Below are positions 25,798 through 35,213 of a DNA stretch of 64,000 nucleotides, piece after piece. How positions within the stretch are numbered: the stretch's first letter is position 1; every line of letters begins with the position of its first letter. Below the pieces are notes generated by a model. It saw only the letters and a program-made list of their open reading frames with translations. It did not search any database and was not told where the DNA came from. The stretch spans positions 1 to 64,000 of the forward strand of contig UQWA01000006.1 in assembly GCA_900544685.1 (NCBI GenBank), written 5' to 3'. A program made the translations under genes and the position numbers. Source of the DNA: an uncultured Lachnospiraceae bacterium (GTDB lineage Bacteria > Bacillota > Clostridia > Lachnospirales > Lachnospiraceae).

Positions 25798-26668
25798 GTT
25801 GGCAAAGAGAACAGAAGAAGTACAGGAAATCATATACCGGTATCTTCCGGAAGAGAACGGATATCAGAAGACACTGCTGGAGGCAATGAATTACAGTATG
25901 ATGGCTGGCGGGAAAAGGCTTCGTCCTATTCTGATGCAGGAGACCTACCGGTTGTTTGGTGGAACTTCATCGGTGGTGGAACCATTTATGGCGGCAATGG
26001 AGATGATTCACACTCATTCTCTGATTCATGATGATCTTCCGGCGATGGATAACGATGAGTATCGCAGAGGTAGAAAGACCACACATATTGTATACGGAGA
26101 AGCAATGGCGATTCTTGCCGGGGACGGATTGTTGAATCTGGCATATGAGACTGCCAGCAGAGGATTTGAGATAGAACCGTGCAATCCTGCGGTGGGAAAA
26201 GCCGTGGCAGTGCTGGCAAAGAAGACAGGAATTACAGGAATGATCGGGGGTCAGTCTGTGGATGTGCAACAGTCAGGCAATCCACTGGACCGTGGAATGC
26301 TGGATTTTATTTATCGGTTAAAGACCAGTGCGCTGATTGAAGGTTCTATGATGATAGGAGCTATTCTTGCAGGAGCCAGTGAAGAAGAGACTGCACAGAT
26401 CGAACAGGTGGCTTCTGATGTGGGACTGGCATTCCAGATTCAGGATGATATTCTGGATGTAACCAGCTCCAGTCAGGTGCTTGGTAAGCCGGTAAACAGT
26501 GATGAAAAGAATCATAAGACAACGTACGTGACCATGGAAGGTCTGGAGAAAGCCAGAAGAGACGTGGAAGAGATCTCAGAAAGGGCAATTCATACTCTGG
26601 ATCAGTTAAAACGGGAAAATCCATTCCTGAGAGAACTGATTCTGGAACTGGTCACCAGGGAGAAATAA
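25781..26668 (+). CDS. ispA: Polyprenyl synthetase (farnesyl/geranyl diphosphate synthase)
   Basis: A 295-residue trans-prenyltransferase. The first Asp-rich motif is IHDDLPAMDND (about residue 80), and the second is IQDDILDVTS (about 218), with GGKRLRP upstream. It condenses isopentenyl and dimethylallyl diphosphates. Its neighbour dxs supplies the precursor pathway. The start at GTG 25781 follows GAGGGT and gives a standard length; the ATG 25763 is an alternative. It overlaps xseB. Chain length (C10, C15 or C20) is not decided by sequence alone; C15 is usual for this locus. Confidence 0.93.
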   Translation: MTFRDELAKRTEEVQEIIYRYLPEENGYQKTLLEAMNYSMMAGGKRLRPILMQETYRLFGGTSSVVEPFMAAMEMIHTHSLIHDDLPAMDNDEYRRGRKTTHIVYGEAMAILAGDGLLNLAYETASRGFEIEPCNPAVGKAVAVLAKKTGITGMIGGQSVDVQQSGNPLDRGMLDFIYRLKTSALIEGSMMIGAILAGASEEETAQIEQVASDVGLAFQIQDDILDVTSSSQVLGKPVNSDEKNHKTTYVTMEGLEKARRDVEEISERAIHTLDQLKRENPFLRELILELVTREK

Positions 26669-26669
26669 T

Positions 26670-28541
26670 ATGATTTTGGACAGTATTCAAAAGGAAAATG
26701 ATATACAGAAGATAGACAATAAGGATCTGCCTCAGCTTGCACAGGAGATCCGTACTTTTCTCATTGAAAAGATCAGTGAAAATGGTGGACATCTGGGATC
26801 TAATCTGGGGGTAGTGGAATTAACGATGGCAATGCATCTGTCCTTTCATCTGCCGGAAGATAAGATGATCTGGGATGTGGGACATCAGTCTTATACACAC
26901 AAGCTTCTGACAGGAAGAAAAGACGGATTTGATACCTTGCGTAAGTATGGCGGTATGAGTGGTTTCCCGAAGCGGAAAGAAAGTGCCTGCGATGCCTTTG
27001 ATACCGGGCACAGCTCCACATCAATTTCAGCAGGCTTAGGTTATGCCATGGCAAGTCAGCTTAAGGGAGATAACAATTATGTGGTTTCTGTTATCGGAGA
27101 TGGGTCTCTGACAGGTGGCATGGCATGGGAGGCATTGAACAATGCATCCCGGCTGAAACGGAATTTTATTATTGTATTGAATGATAACAATATGTCTATC
27201 GCAGAAAATGTGGGCGGTTTTTCTGAATATCTGAATCAGGTACGCACAAGAGAAGGATACCAGAATCTGAAGGCAGGAGTGGAAAATACTTTATCCAGAC
27301 TGCCTGGCCGTGGAGAGCAGTTAATACGTGGTATTCGTAAGACGAAAAATAGCATCAAGCAGTTTTTTGTACCTGGCATGCTGTTTGAAGAGATGGGTCT
27401 GACCTATCTGGGACCGTATGACGGACACAATATCGATCAGCTGATGCGGGCATTTAAAGAAGCAAAGCAGGTAAACGGTGCAGTTGTACTGCATGTCTGT
27501 ACACAGAAGGGACAGGGCTATGAACCGGCGATGCGTCATCCGGCCAGATTCCATGGAGCAGAGCCATTTGTGATTGAGACCGGTCTGCCAAAGAAAAAGA
27601 GAATCAAAGCCAATTATACAGATATTTTTTCTACAGTTATGCGGAAGATGGGAGACCGTGAGCCGGATGTAGTGGCTGTTACAGCAGCGATGCCGGATGG
27701 AACCGGATTGAAGCGGTTCCACAATATGTTCCCGGATCGTTTTTTTGATGTGGGCATTGCCGAACAGCATGCGGTGACCTTTGCCGCAGGACTGGCAGCC
27801 GCAGGACTGAAGCCTGTGGTAGCTGTGTATTCTTCGTTCCTTCAGCGCGCCTATGACCAGGTGATTCATGATGTCTGTATTCAGAATCTACATGTGATTT
27901 TTGCTATAGACCGTGCCGGTCTGGTAGGAAGTGACGGAGAAACACATCAGGGAATTTTTGACCTGTCGTATCTGTCTTCGATTCCGAATATGACAGTAAT
28001 GGCACCGAAGAATAAATGGGAACTTTCCGATATGATGAAGTTTGCAGTGCGTTATGACGGACCGATTGCACTGCGTTATCCAAGAGGAGAAGCCTACGAC
28101 GGACTGTCCAGATTCCGTCTGCCGATCGAATATGGCAAATGGGAAACGATCTACGATGAGAATGAGATTGCACTGCTGGCAGTGGGAAGCATGGTAAAGA
28201 CTGCTGTAGAAGTCCGTGATCGTTTAAGACAGATGGGATACGGATGTACGCTAGTGAACGCCAGATTTGTAAAACCACTGGATCAGGAAGCAATCCGTAC
28301 CCTTCAGGCAGAGCATCAATTGCTTGTGACGATGGAAGAAAATGTGAAATCCGGCGGTTTTGGGGAGGCAGTGCTGGAATATCTCAATGAGATAAAGAGC
28401 CAGACCAGAGCTATGGTAATTGCCCTGCCGGATGATTATGTAGAGCACGGAAATGTGGATCTGCTCAAACAGGAATGTGGAATTGATGCAGAGTCCATCA
28501 TAAAGAAGATTGTAATAGAATATATAGGACTGACAAAATGA
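26670..28541 (+). CDS. dxs: 1-deoxy-D-xylulose-5-phosphate synthase
   Basis: A 623-residue thiamine-diphosphate enzyme for the first step of the MEP isoprenoid pathway (pyruvate + glyceraldehyde 3-phosphate). The ThDP motif is GDGSLTGGMAWEALNNA (about residues 150-166). The transketolase catalytic glutamate is in VGIAEQHAVTFAAG (about 365). Other marks are HVCTQKGQGYEPA and DRAGLVGSDGETHQG. It begins one base after ispA and overlaps tlyA by four bases. Confidence 0.97.
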   Translation: MILDSIQKENDIQKIDNKDLPQLAQEIRTFLIEKISENGGHLGSNLGVVELTMAMHLSFHLPEDKMIWDVGHQSYTHKLLTGRKDGFDTLRKYGGMSGFPKRKESACDAFDTGHSSTSISAGLGYAMASQLKGDNNYVVSVIGDGSLTGGMAWEALNNASRLKRNFIIVLNDNNMSIAENVGGFSEYLNQVRTREGYQNLKAGVENTLSRLPGRGEQLIRGIRKTKNSIKQFFVPGMLFEEMGLTYLGPYDGHNIDQLMRAFKEAKQVNGAVVLHVCTQKGQGYEPAMRHPARFHGAEPFVIETGLPKKKRIKANYTDIFSTVMRKMGDREPDVVAVTAAMPDGTGLKRFHNMFPDRFFDVGIAEQHAVTFAAGLAAAGLKPVVAVYSSFLQRAYDQVIHDVCIQNLHVIFAIDRAGLVGSDGETHQGIFDLSYLSSIPNMTVMAPKNKWELSDMMKFAVRYDGPIALRYPRGEAYDGLSRFRLPIEYGKWETIYDENEIALLAVGSMVKTAVEVRDRLRQMGYGCTLVNARFVKPLDQEAIRTLQAEHQLLVTMEENVKSGGFGEAVLEYLNEIKSQTRAMVIALPDDYVEHGNVDLLKQECGIDAESIIKKIVIEYIGLTK

Positions 28542-29359
28542 AAGAGAGATTAGATGTAATGATGGTACAGCGTCAGCTTGCACCATCCAGAGAAAAGGCA
28601 AAAGCTCTGATTATGGCAGGCTGCGTGCTGGTGGACGGAGAACGGGAAGACAAGGCCGGTACCATGTTTGCTGATACTGTAGAGATTACAGTAAAGGGCA
28701 ATACCTTGAAATACGTCAGCCGTGGCGGCCTGAAGCTGGAAAAAGCCATGGCAAAGTTTGATATTACATTAAATGGAAAGGTCTGCATGGATGTTGGGGC
28801 ATCCACAGGAGGATTTACAGACTGTATGCTGCAGAACGGAGCTGTCAAGGTATATTCCGTAGATGTGGGATACGGACAACTGGACTGGAAGTTGAGACAG
28901 GATCCAAGAGTGGTCTGTATGGAAAAGACCAACATCCGTTATGTGGTACCGGAAGACATACAGGAGCCGGTGGAATTTTCATCTATCGATGTTTCTTTTA
29001 TTTCTCTGACTAAGGTACTTCTCCCGGTAAGGAATCTGCTGACAGAGGCCGGACAGATTGCCTGCCTGATCAAGCCACAGTTTGAAGCCGGACGGGAAAA
29101 GGTCGGAAAAAAAGGTGTAGTCAGAGATCCGGCAGTACACAGAGAAGTTATTGAGATGGTGACAGCTTACGCTAAAAGTATTTTTTTCCAGCCACTGAAT
29201 CTGGAGTATTCTCCGATCAAGGGACCGGAGGGAAATATAGAATATCTCCTGCATTTACAGAAAAAACCAGAGGGCAGTGTCATAGAGGAACCGTTGTTTG
29301 ATATCAGTGAAACGGTACGTCAGGCACATGAATCTCTGGATAAGAAGGAAAAAGAATGA
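28538..29359 (+). CDS. tlyA: TlyA family rRNA 2'-O-methyltransferase
   Basis: 273 residues. An N-terminal S4 RNA-binding domain (RLDVMMVQRQLAPSREKAKA) precedes an FtsJ-type methyltransferase domain with VCMDVGASTGGFTDCMLQNG as the S-adenosylmethionine-binding motif (about residue 85). LIKPQFEAGREKVGKKGVV is near residue 178. Mycobacterial TlyA methylates 16S and 23S rRNA. Start overlaps dxs and end overlaps nadK, each by four bases. Confidence 0.94.
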   Translation: MKERLDVMMVQRQLAPSREKAKALIMAGCVLVDGEREDKAGTMFADTVEITVKGNTLKYVSRGGLKLEKAMAKFDITLNGKVCMDVGASTGGFTDCMLQNGAVKVYSVDVGYGQLDWKLRQDPRVVCMEKTNIRYVVPEDIQEPVEFSSIDVSFISLTKVLLPVRNLLTEAGQIACLIKPQFEAGREKVGKKGVVRDPAVHREVIEMVTAYAKSIFFQPLNLEYSPIKGPEGNIEYLLHLQKKPEGSVIEEPLFDISETVRQAHESLDKKEKE

Positions 29360-30213
29360 AGCATTTTTACGTCATTACGAATGCACAAAAGGATCCCACG
29401 CATAAAGTGGCACAGCGGATCCGGGAGTATCTTCAGAGCAGGAATGTGACATGTACCATACAGGGAGAAGAAGAGCATCCTTTTGGAAGCTACAAGTCTA
29501 CGAATCCGGAAAAGGTTCCAGAAGATGTGGACTGTGTGCTGGTGCTTGGCGGAGACGGTACAGTACTTCGTGCAGCCAGGGATCTGGTTGACCGGCATCT
29601 GCCTTTGTTTGGAGTGAATCTTGGAACCCTTGGTTATCTGGCAGAGGTGGATCAGGAACATGTTGAAGAGGCACTGGATCATTTGATTCTGGATGAATAT
29701 ATCACAGAAGATCATATGATGCTGAAAGGCGTGGTCTGGCAGGAAGGCAGGGAGATTCTCTCTGATGTCTCACTGAATGATATTGTGATTGCACGAAGTG
29801 GCAAGATTCGTGTTATGGATTTTAAGATCTATGTCAATGACCGTTTTCTGAATGATTACAGTGCGGATGGAATTATCATCTCTACACCGACTGGATCTAC
29901 CGGGTATAATCTGTCAGCGGGAGGACCGATTGTATCACCGGCGGCATCCCTGATTCTGATCACACCGATTGCTCCACATACACTGAATGCCAGAAGTGTG
30001 ATTCTTCCGGATACAGCCAACGTAAAAGTGGTGATTGGCAGGAGAAAGGAATCAGAAGAAGTGGCAGAAGTATCTTTTGACGGAGATACCACTGTAGAGA
30101 TGACCTGTGGGGATGCAGTTGAGATAGAGAAGGCACAGAGTACCGTACAGTTTGTAAAAGTAGATCAGATTAGTTTTCTGGAGACACTGAGAAGGAAAAT
30201 GAGCGGCACTTGA
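29356..30213 (+). CDS. nadK: NAD kinase
   Basis: 285 residues. ATP and NAD binding motifs are LVLGGDGTVLRAARD (about residue 57), VNLGTLGYLAEVD and TPTGSTGYNLSAGGPIVSP (about 177). It makes NADP+ from NAD+. The ATG overlaps the tlyA stop, as in many clostridial genomes. Confidence 0.96.
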   Translation: MKHFYVITNAQKDPTHKVAQRIREYLQSRNVTCTIQGEEEHPFGSYKSTNPEKVPEDVDCVLVLGGDGTVLRAARDLVDRHLPLFGVNLGTLGYLAEVDQEHVEEALDHLILDEYITEDHMMLKGVVWQEGREILSDVSLNDIVIARSGKIRVMDFKIYVNDRFLNDYSADGIIISTPTGSTGYNLSAGGPIVSPAASLILITPIAPHTLNARSVILPDTANVKVVIGRRKESEEVAEVSFDGDTTVEMTCGDAVEIEKAQSTVQFVKVDQISFLETLRRKMSGT

Positions 30214-30225
30214 TCGGGAGGGTAT

Positions 30226-30681
30226 ATGAAGATTCAGCGACATGCAAAAATAGTAGAGTTAATCAATCAATATGATATTGATACGCAGGAAGAACTGGCC
30301 AGACGCCTGAATCAGGCAGGATTCCGTGTTACGCAGGCTACCGTGTCCAGAGATATCCGTGAACTGCGGCTGACCAAAGTGGCAGTAGACGGTGGAAAGC
30401 AGAAATATGTGGTAATGAATACACCAAGCAGCGAATTGGACGAAAAATATCTGCGTATTTTGCGGGATGGCTTTGTATCCATGGATATGGCACAGAATAT
30501 ACTGGTAATCCGTACAGTATCTGGAATGGCAATGGCTGTGGCAGCGGCAATGGATGCGCTGAACTGGAAGGAAATCGCCGGCTGTATTGCCGGGGATGAC
30601 ACAATTATGTGTGCAATACGCAGTGCCGATGACACACTGCTGGTTATGGATAAGATCCAGAAAATACTGGATTTTAAATAG
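30226..30681 (+). CDS. argR: Arginine repressor
   Basis: 151 residues. The N-terminal winged helix is HAKIVELINQYDIDTQEELA through VTQATVSRDIRELRLTKV (residues 5-50). The C-terminal oligomerisation and arginine-binding domain has AGCIAGDDTIMCAIRS with the GDDT motif. It represses arginine biosynthesis when arginine is bound. Its position before recN is conserved. A TGATCGGGAGGGTAT ribosome region precedes the ATG. Confidence 0.95.
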   Translation: MKIQRHAKIVELINQYDIDTQEELARRLNQAGFRVTQATVSRDIRELRLTKVAVDGGKQKYVVMNTPSSELDEKYLRILRDGFVSMDMAQNILVIRTVSGMAMAVAAAMDALNWKEIAGCIAGDDTIMCAIRSADDTLLVMDKIQKILDFK

Positions 30682-30701
30682 AGGAGCTCCCCGCCGGGAG
30701 T

Positions 30702-32399
30702 ATGGGAAATAGTATGCTGTTAAATTTACATGTAAAAAATATGGCTCTGATCCGGGAACTGGACATTGATTTCGGAAAAGGGCTGAATATCTTAACAGGA
30801 GAGACGGGAGCCGGTAAATCCATATTGATCGGCTCCATTAATGTGGCTCTGGGCATGCAGAGCTTTAAAGGATTTTCCAGAGAAGATGAGAGTTCTGCCT
30901 TGGTGGAATTGATTTTTTCAGTGGAAGATTCCCGCATAAGGGAGAAGATGGAACAGATGGAACTGTCTGTAGAAGACGGACAGGTAATTCTGTCGCGGCG
31001 CCTGACAGGTGGAAGAAGTATTAGTAAGGTCAATGGAGAGACTGTGACACTGTCTCAGGTACGGGAACTGGCAGCTCTGTTGATTGACATTCATGGACAG
31101 CACGAACATCAGTCACTTCTTCATAAAAAGAATCATTTGCAGATTCTGGATGAATATGCAAAAGAAGAACTGGCACCTTATAAAGAAAAAGGCAGTGAGA
31201 TATACAGCAGTTATGCGGCACTTCAGAAAAAACTGGAAGCATCTGCTCTGGATGAAAGTACCAGAAAAAAAGAGATGGATTTTCTACAGTTTGAGATAGA
31301 AGAGATTGATCAGGCTGAATTGAAAAATGGAGAGGATGAAGAACTGGAGCAACAGTATAAAAAGCTGTCCAATGCCAGAAAAATCGCAGGAAGTGCGGGG
31401 GAGGCTTATGCACTTACCGGAGAAAATGGTGGTACTGCTACAGCGGCAGATATGATTTCTAACGCATTGCAGCGTATTCAGACCGTGCAGGAATACGATG
31501 AACCACTGCAGAGTCTGGGAAGCCAGCTTACAGAGATCGAGAATCTGCTTTCTGATTTTAACCGGGAGATGTCCGGATATCTGGATGATCTGATATTTGA
31601 TGAGTATGAATTCGAAAAGCTGGAGAAGCGTCTGGATCTCATCAATCATTTAAAGGTAAAATATGGAAATTCCATTAAAGAAATTCAGCAATACCGGGAC
31701 GAGAAAGAAAAACGTCTGGAAGAACTGCAGAATTATGATGTATATCTGGATGATCTGCGGAAAGACTATGAAGAGCAGGAGCAGCATTTACGGAAAAATG
31801 CAGAAGCTATGTCTCAGATTCGTAAGAAATATGCACAGAGACTGGCGGAACAGATACGTCTGCAGCTTGCAGATCTGAATTTTCTGGAAACAGGATTTGA
31901 TCTGGAAGTATCTTCGAGTGCACCTTTATCTGCAAATGGATTTGATGAAGCATGCTTTATGATCTCCATGAATCCAGGTTCCCCGATGCGTCCACTGGGT
32001 GATGTGGCATCCGGTGGTGAATTGTCACGAATTATGCTGGCGATTAAGACAGTGCTGGCAGATAAGGATCAGACCGGGACATTGATTTTTGATGAAATTG
32101 ACGTGGGAATCAGTGGACGGACAGCACAGAGGGTATCGGAGAAGATGGCTGTTATAGCGAGAAGTCGTCAGGTACTTTGCATTACCCACCTGGCTCAGAT
32201 CGCATCCATGGCAGATCATCATTATTATATTGAAAAAAATGTCAGAGACGGAGTGACAGAGACCGGAATCCGGGAATTGTCTTACACCGAAAGCGAAGAA
32301 GAACTGGCAAGAATCCTGGGCGGCGCACAGATTACAGAGACCACACTGAAGAGTGCCCGCGAGATGAAGGAAATGGCAGACGCAACAAAAAAATACTAG
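30702..32399 (+). CDS. recN: DNA repair protein RecN
   Basis: A 565-residue SMC-like ATPase in double-strand break repair. Walker A is GETGAGKSILIGS (about residues 34-46). A long coiled coil covers about 150-390. The signature is VASGGELSRIMLAIKT (about 432) and Walker B is TLIFDEIDVGISGRTAQ. ATG 30702 or 30714 may be the start. The presumed ribosome site GGGAG (30696-30700) can pair with CTCCC (30687-30691), which could lower translation. Confidence 0.96.
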   Translation: MGNSMLLNLHVKNMALIRELDIDFGKGLNILTGETGAGKSILIGSINVALGMQSFKGFSREDESSALVELIFSVEDSRIREKMEQMELSVEDGQVILSRRLTGGRSISKVNGETVTLSQVRELAALLIDIHGQHEHQSLLHKKNHLQILDEYAKEELAPYKEKGSEIYSSYAALQKKLEASALDESTRKKEMDFLQFEIEEIDQAELKNGEDEELEQQYKKLSNARKIAGSAGEAYALTGENGGTATAADMISNALQRIQTVQEYDEPLQSLGSQLTEIENLLSDFNREMSGYLDDLIFDEYEFEKLEKRLDLINHLKVKYGNSIKEIQQYRDEKEKRLEELQNYDVYLDDLRKDYEEQEQHLRKNAEAMSQIRKKYAQRLAEQIRLQLADLNFLETGFDLEVSSSAPLSANGFDEACFMISMNPGSPMRPLGDVASGGELSRIMLAIKTVLADKDQTGTLIFDEIDVGISGRTAQRVSEKMAVIARSRQVLCITHLAQIASMADHHYYIEKNVRDGVTETGIRELSYTESEEELARILGGAQITETTLKSAREMKEMADATKKY

Positions 32400-32427
32400 A
32401 GTACAAAAATATATTGCTCACATACTA

Positions 32428-32466
32428 AGAAGGATATCGAATTACAAAACGATATCCTTCTTTTAG
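32428..32466 (+). terminator. Intrinsic terminator after recN
   Basis: AGAAGGATATCG (32428-32439) pairs perfectly with CGATATCCTTCT (32450-32461), followed by TTTTAG. Confidence 0.85.
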
Positions 32467-32493
32467 TTCAAAAAAGGGAAAGGATGTGAGCAG

Positions 32494-33810
32494 ATGGGAA
32501 AAACTACGCAGAAGCGTGTCAGAAGAAAAATGGCACTGGATCTTACCCTGATTGCCGGGCTGTCCGGTGTCTTATTCTGGCTTGATCTATATACGAGAAT
32601 TCCGGATCGTCTGATGGCAGCATCAGATGATCCGAAAACAGAGATTTTCCAGAATACATTTCCAGACTGGCTGGAAGAAGTGGTGGTGGCTGACAGTCAG
32701 GGAAAATCAGATATACCGTCCGAAAACCTGACAATGACAGGAACTGCGGATGGAGATATGAATGATAGTTATACAGTGCAGTGTAGTCTGTTTGGAGCCA
32801 TTCCTGTAAAACAAGTCGAAGTAGATGTTGTGGAGCGGCAGAAGATTGTGCCCTGTGGTATACCAATCGGTATCTATATGAAAACGCAAGGTGTGTTAAT
32901 AGTGGGAACGGGAGAAGTGTGTGATATCAACGGAGAACCCAAAAATCCAGGCGGGGATCTGGTTCATTCCGGGGATTATATCCTGGCTGTGAATGATATT
33001 CCAGTGTCAGAAAAAGAAGAGGTGGTGCAGCAGATCAATCAGGCAGTGGACGGAGAGGTGAAGCTGACGGTACTGCGGGATTCAGATATCATAGAACTAC
33101 AGGCTCCAGTAGTACAGACCGGGGAAAAAGAGTATAAAGCAGGCATCTGGATCCGGGATGATACTCAGGGAATCGGAACATTGACCTATGTGGAAGAGGA
33201 TGGGACCTTCGGTGCTCTGGGACATGGCATAAATGACATTGATACTAGTACATTACTGACATTGGAAGGCGGGAATATATATGATGCGAAAGTTTGCTCC
33301 ATTATAAAAGGGATGGACGGCAGTCCGGGAGAAGTGGGAGGAATCATTGATTACCAGACGGAAAACATTCTGGGAACCATTACAGAGAATTCAGAGATCG
33401 GAATATTCGGCGAGATGATCAGTAAAGCAGATACAACTGAATCGGACATAGCCGGAGCCGATGGAGTGAGAGCAGAAATAAGAGGGATAGAAGAGATGGA
33501 AGTGGCTTATCGGCAGGAGATCCAGACCGGTCCGGCCACCATCCTGAGTGAGATCACCGGCGAACGAAAAGAATATCAGATCGAGATAGAGAAGATTAAT
33601 CTGAATAACAGCGATGCCAACAAGAGCATGGTCATTAAGGTGACAGATCCGGAGCTTCTGGAAATCACCGGTGGAATTGTAAGAGGCATGTCAGGCAGTC
33701 CCATTCTGCAAAATGGAAAAATTGTAGGCGCAGTGACCCATGTATTTGTCAAAGATCCCACCAGAGGGTATGGTATTTTTATAGAAAACATGATTTCTCA
33801 CGGAAAATAA
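32494..33810 (+). CDS. spoIVB: SpoIVB serine peptidase (S55 family)
   Basis: 438 residues. An N-terminal membrane segment (LDLTLIAGLSGVLFWLDL) precedes a PDZ domain (about 150-220) and the S55 peptidase domain. The catalytic His is in FGALGHGIND (about residue 246) and the Ser in RGMSGSPILQNG (about 400). Secreted by the forespore, it starts the signal that activates SpoIVFB and pro-sigma-K. A GGAAAGGATG ribosome site precedes the ATG. spo0A, its frequent neighbour, does not follow. Confidence 0.95.
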   Translation: MGKTTQKRVRRKMALDLTLIAGLSGVLFWLDLYTRIPDRLMAASDDPKTEIFQNTFPDWLEEVVVADSQGKSDIPSENLTMTGTADGDMNDSYTVQCSLFGAIPVKQVEVDVVERQKIVPCGIPIGIYMKTQGVLIVGTGEVCDINGEPKNPGGDLVHSGDYILAVNDIPVSEKEEVVQQINQAVDGEVKLTVLRDSDIIELQAPVVQTGEKEYKAGIWIRDDTQGIGTLTYVEEDGTFGALGHGINDIDTSTLLTLEGGNIYDAKVCSIIKGMDGSPGEVGGIIDYQTENILGTITENSEIGIFGEMISKADTTESDIAGADGVRAEIRGIEEMEVAYRQEIQTGPATILSEITGERKEYQIEIEKINLNNSDANKSMVIKVTDPELLEITGGIVRGMSGSPILQNGKIVGAVTHVFVKDPTRGYGIFIENMISHGK

Positions 33811-33825
33811 ATAATCGAAAAGAGT

Positions 33826-33876
33826 ACGCTGCTCACAGGACATAAACATATGTCTGTATTATGAGCAGCGTTTATA
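33826..33876 (+). terminator. Terminator-like hairpin after spoIVB
   Basis: ACGCTGCTCA (33826-33835) pairs with TGAGCAGCGT (33862-33871) across a 26-base loop, then TTATACAATT. The stem is perfect, the U-tract weak. Confidence 0.65.
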
Positions 33877-33963
33877 CAATTATGTTTCGATAGATGAAAA
33901 TGAATTTCTGTGATATGATAGGAGAAAAAGATTGAGTGGGAGGAAAATTTAAGATTATAACAT

Positions 33964-34539
33964 ATGAATAAATTAAAAAATAAGAATATAAAACTATTAA
34001 GAAAACTATTTTTTTCCACATTATACCTGAGTGCTCTTACCTTCGGCGGTGGTTATGTGATCGTCACCCTGATGAAGAAGCAGTTTGTGGATGAGCTTCA
34101 CTGGATTAACGAGGAGGAGATGCTGGATCTGGTGGCAATTGCCCAGTCTTCACCGGGAGCGATTGCAGTGAACGGGGCAATTGTGGTGGGCTATAAGCTG
34201 GCTGGAATAGCCGGTGTACTGACTGCGGTGCTTGGAACGGTGATACCGCCGTTCCTGATCATAGCCGCAGTCTCTGTCTGTTATCAGGCATTTCGCAGTA
34301 ATCAACTGGTGGCATGGATGCTGGAAGGTATGCAGTCAGGCGTGGGAGCTGTGATTGCTTCAGTGACTTTCGAGATGGCATCCGGAATTGTAAAAGAGAG
34401 AAATACAATATCACTTCTGATCATGGGAGCAGCGTTTGCAGCATCTGTGATCTGGCAGATCAATACAGTATATATCATTCTGGCCTGTGGCTTACTGGGA
34501 ATACTGATTACATTCTCAAAAAGGAGGATGAAGTCATGA
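33964..34539 (+). CDS. Chromate transporter family protein (first half-size subunit)
   Basis: A 191-residue single CHR-domain membrane protein. The family motif LSALTFGGGYVIVTLMKKQF (residues 20-39) precedes LVAIAQSSPGAIAVNGA (about 60) and then several membrane helices. Long ChrA proteins contain two such domains; here two separate genes encode them and overlap by four bases, so they likely act as a heterodimer. Known members export chromate, but short-chain pairs in gut anaerobes may carry another anion. The ATG has no strong ribosome site. Confidence 0.9.
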   Translation: MNKLKNKNIKLLRKLFFSTLYLSALTFGGGYVIVTLMKKQFVDELHWINEEEMLDLVAIAQSSPGAIAVNGAIVVGYKLAGIAGVLTAVLGTVIPPFLIIAAVSVCYQAFRSNQLVAWMLEGMQSGVGAVIASVTFEMASGIVKERNTISLLIMGAAFAASVIWQINTVYIILACGLLGILITFSKRRMKS

Positions 34540-35114
34540 TCTATCTACAATTATTCTTAAGCTTCCTGCAGATCGGAATGTTCAGTTTTGGCGGCGGTTA
34601 TGCGGCTATGCCTCTGATTCAGGGACAGGTAGTACAGACACATCAGTGGATGACCATGTCAGAATTCACAGATCTGATCACGATCTCCCAAATGACGCCG
34701 GGACCGATTGCAGTGAATGCAGCTACTTTTGTTGGAATTAAGATTGCAGGAATATCGGGAGCACTGGCAGCCACACTGGGATGCATTCTGCCATCCTGTA
34801 TCATCGTAACCATTCTGGCAAAATTGTATCTGCGTTACCAGAAAATGGATATGCTGCAGGGGGTGCTGGGCACACTGCGTCCTGCGGTGGTAGCGTTGAT
34901 AGCGTCAGCAGGTGTATCCATACTGATTGCGACATTCTGGGGTTCAGAAGGAATCATACAGCCTGTAACTACCAGATGGCATCTGGTGGCAATTTTTCTG
35001 ATCTGTTTCTGGCTGGTCTGGAAGAAAAAGAAGAATCCTATTCTGGCGATGGTACTGGCAGGTATCATGAACGTGGTATGGAATCTGCTGAGTCAACTTT
35101 TACCAATCTCATAA
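34536..35114 (+). CDS. Chromate transporter family protein (second half-size subunit)
   Basis: 192 residues, the partner CHR-domain protein. It has IGMFSFGGGYAAMPLIQGQ near residue 12, ITISQMTPGPIAVNAATFVG near 50, then four or five membrane helices. The ATG at 34536 overlaps the upstream stop and has AAGGAGG 8 bases before it. A longer reading frame from 34314 lies inside the first gene and is rejected. Confidence 0.9.
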   Translation: MIYLQLFLSFLQIGMFSFGGGYAAMPLIQGQVVQTHQWMTMSEFTDLITISQMTPGPIAVNAATFVGIKIAGISGALAATLGCILPSCIIVTILAKLYLRYQKMDMLQGVLGTLRPAVVALIASAGVSILIATFWGSEGIIQPVTTRWHLVAIFLICFWLVWKKKKNPILAMVLAGIMNVVWNLLSQLLPIS

Positions 35115-35132
35115 AAAGTTTGCTGTTATTAC

Positions 35133-35161
35133 TTGAAAGGAAAACAGGATGTATCTATAAT
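35133..35161 (+). promoter_or_regulatory. Promoter of feoAB
   Basis: TTGAAA (35133-35138), a 17-base spacer and TATAAT (35156-35161) form a near-consensus promoter. It starts 18 bases after the chromate-transporter stop and shows that feoAB has its own transcript. No convincing Fur-type operator was seen. Confidence 0.7.
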
Positions 35162-35213
35162 GGACGAGATATATACTAAAGTTCACTTAAATGCGAAAAG
35201 AAAGGACAAAAGT

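Noticed and set aside
34314..34535. Upstream extension of the second chromate-transporter subunit
   Set aside because: The extension lies out of frame within the first subunit gene; ATG 34536 has AAGGAGG and the ATGA overlap.
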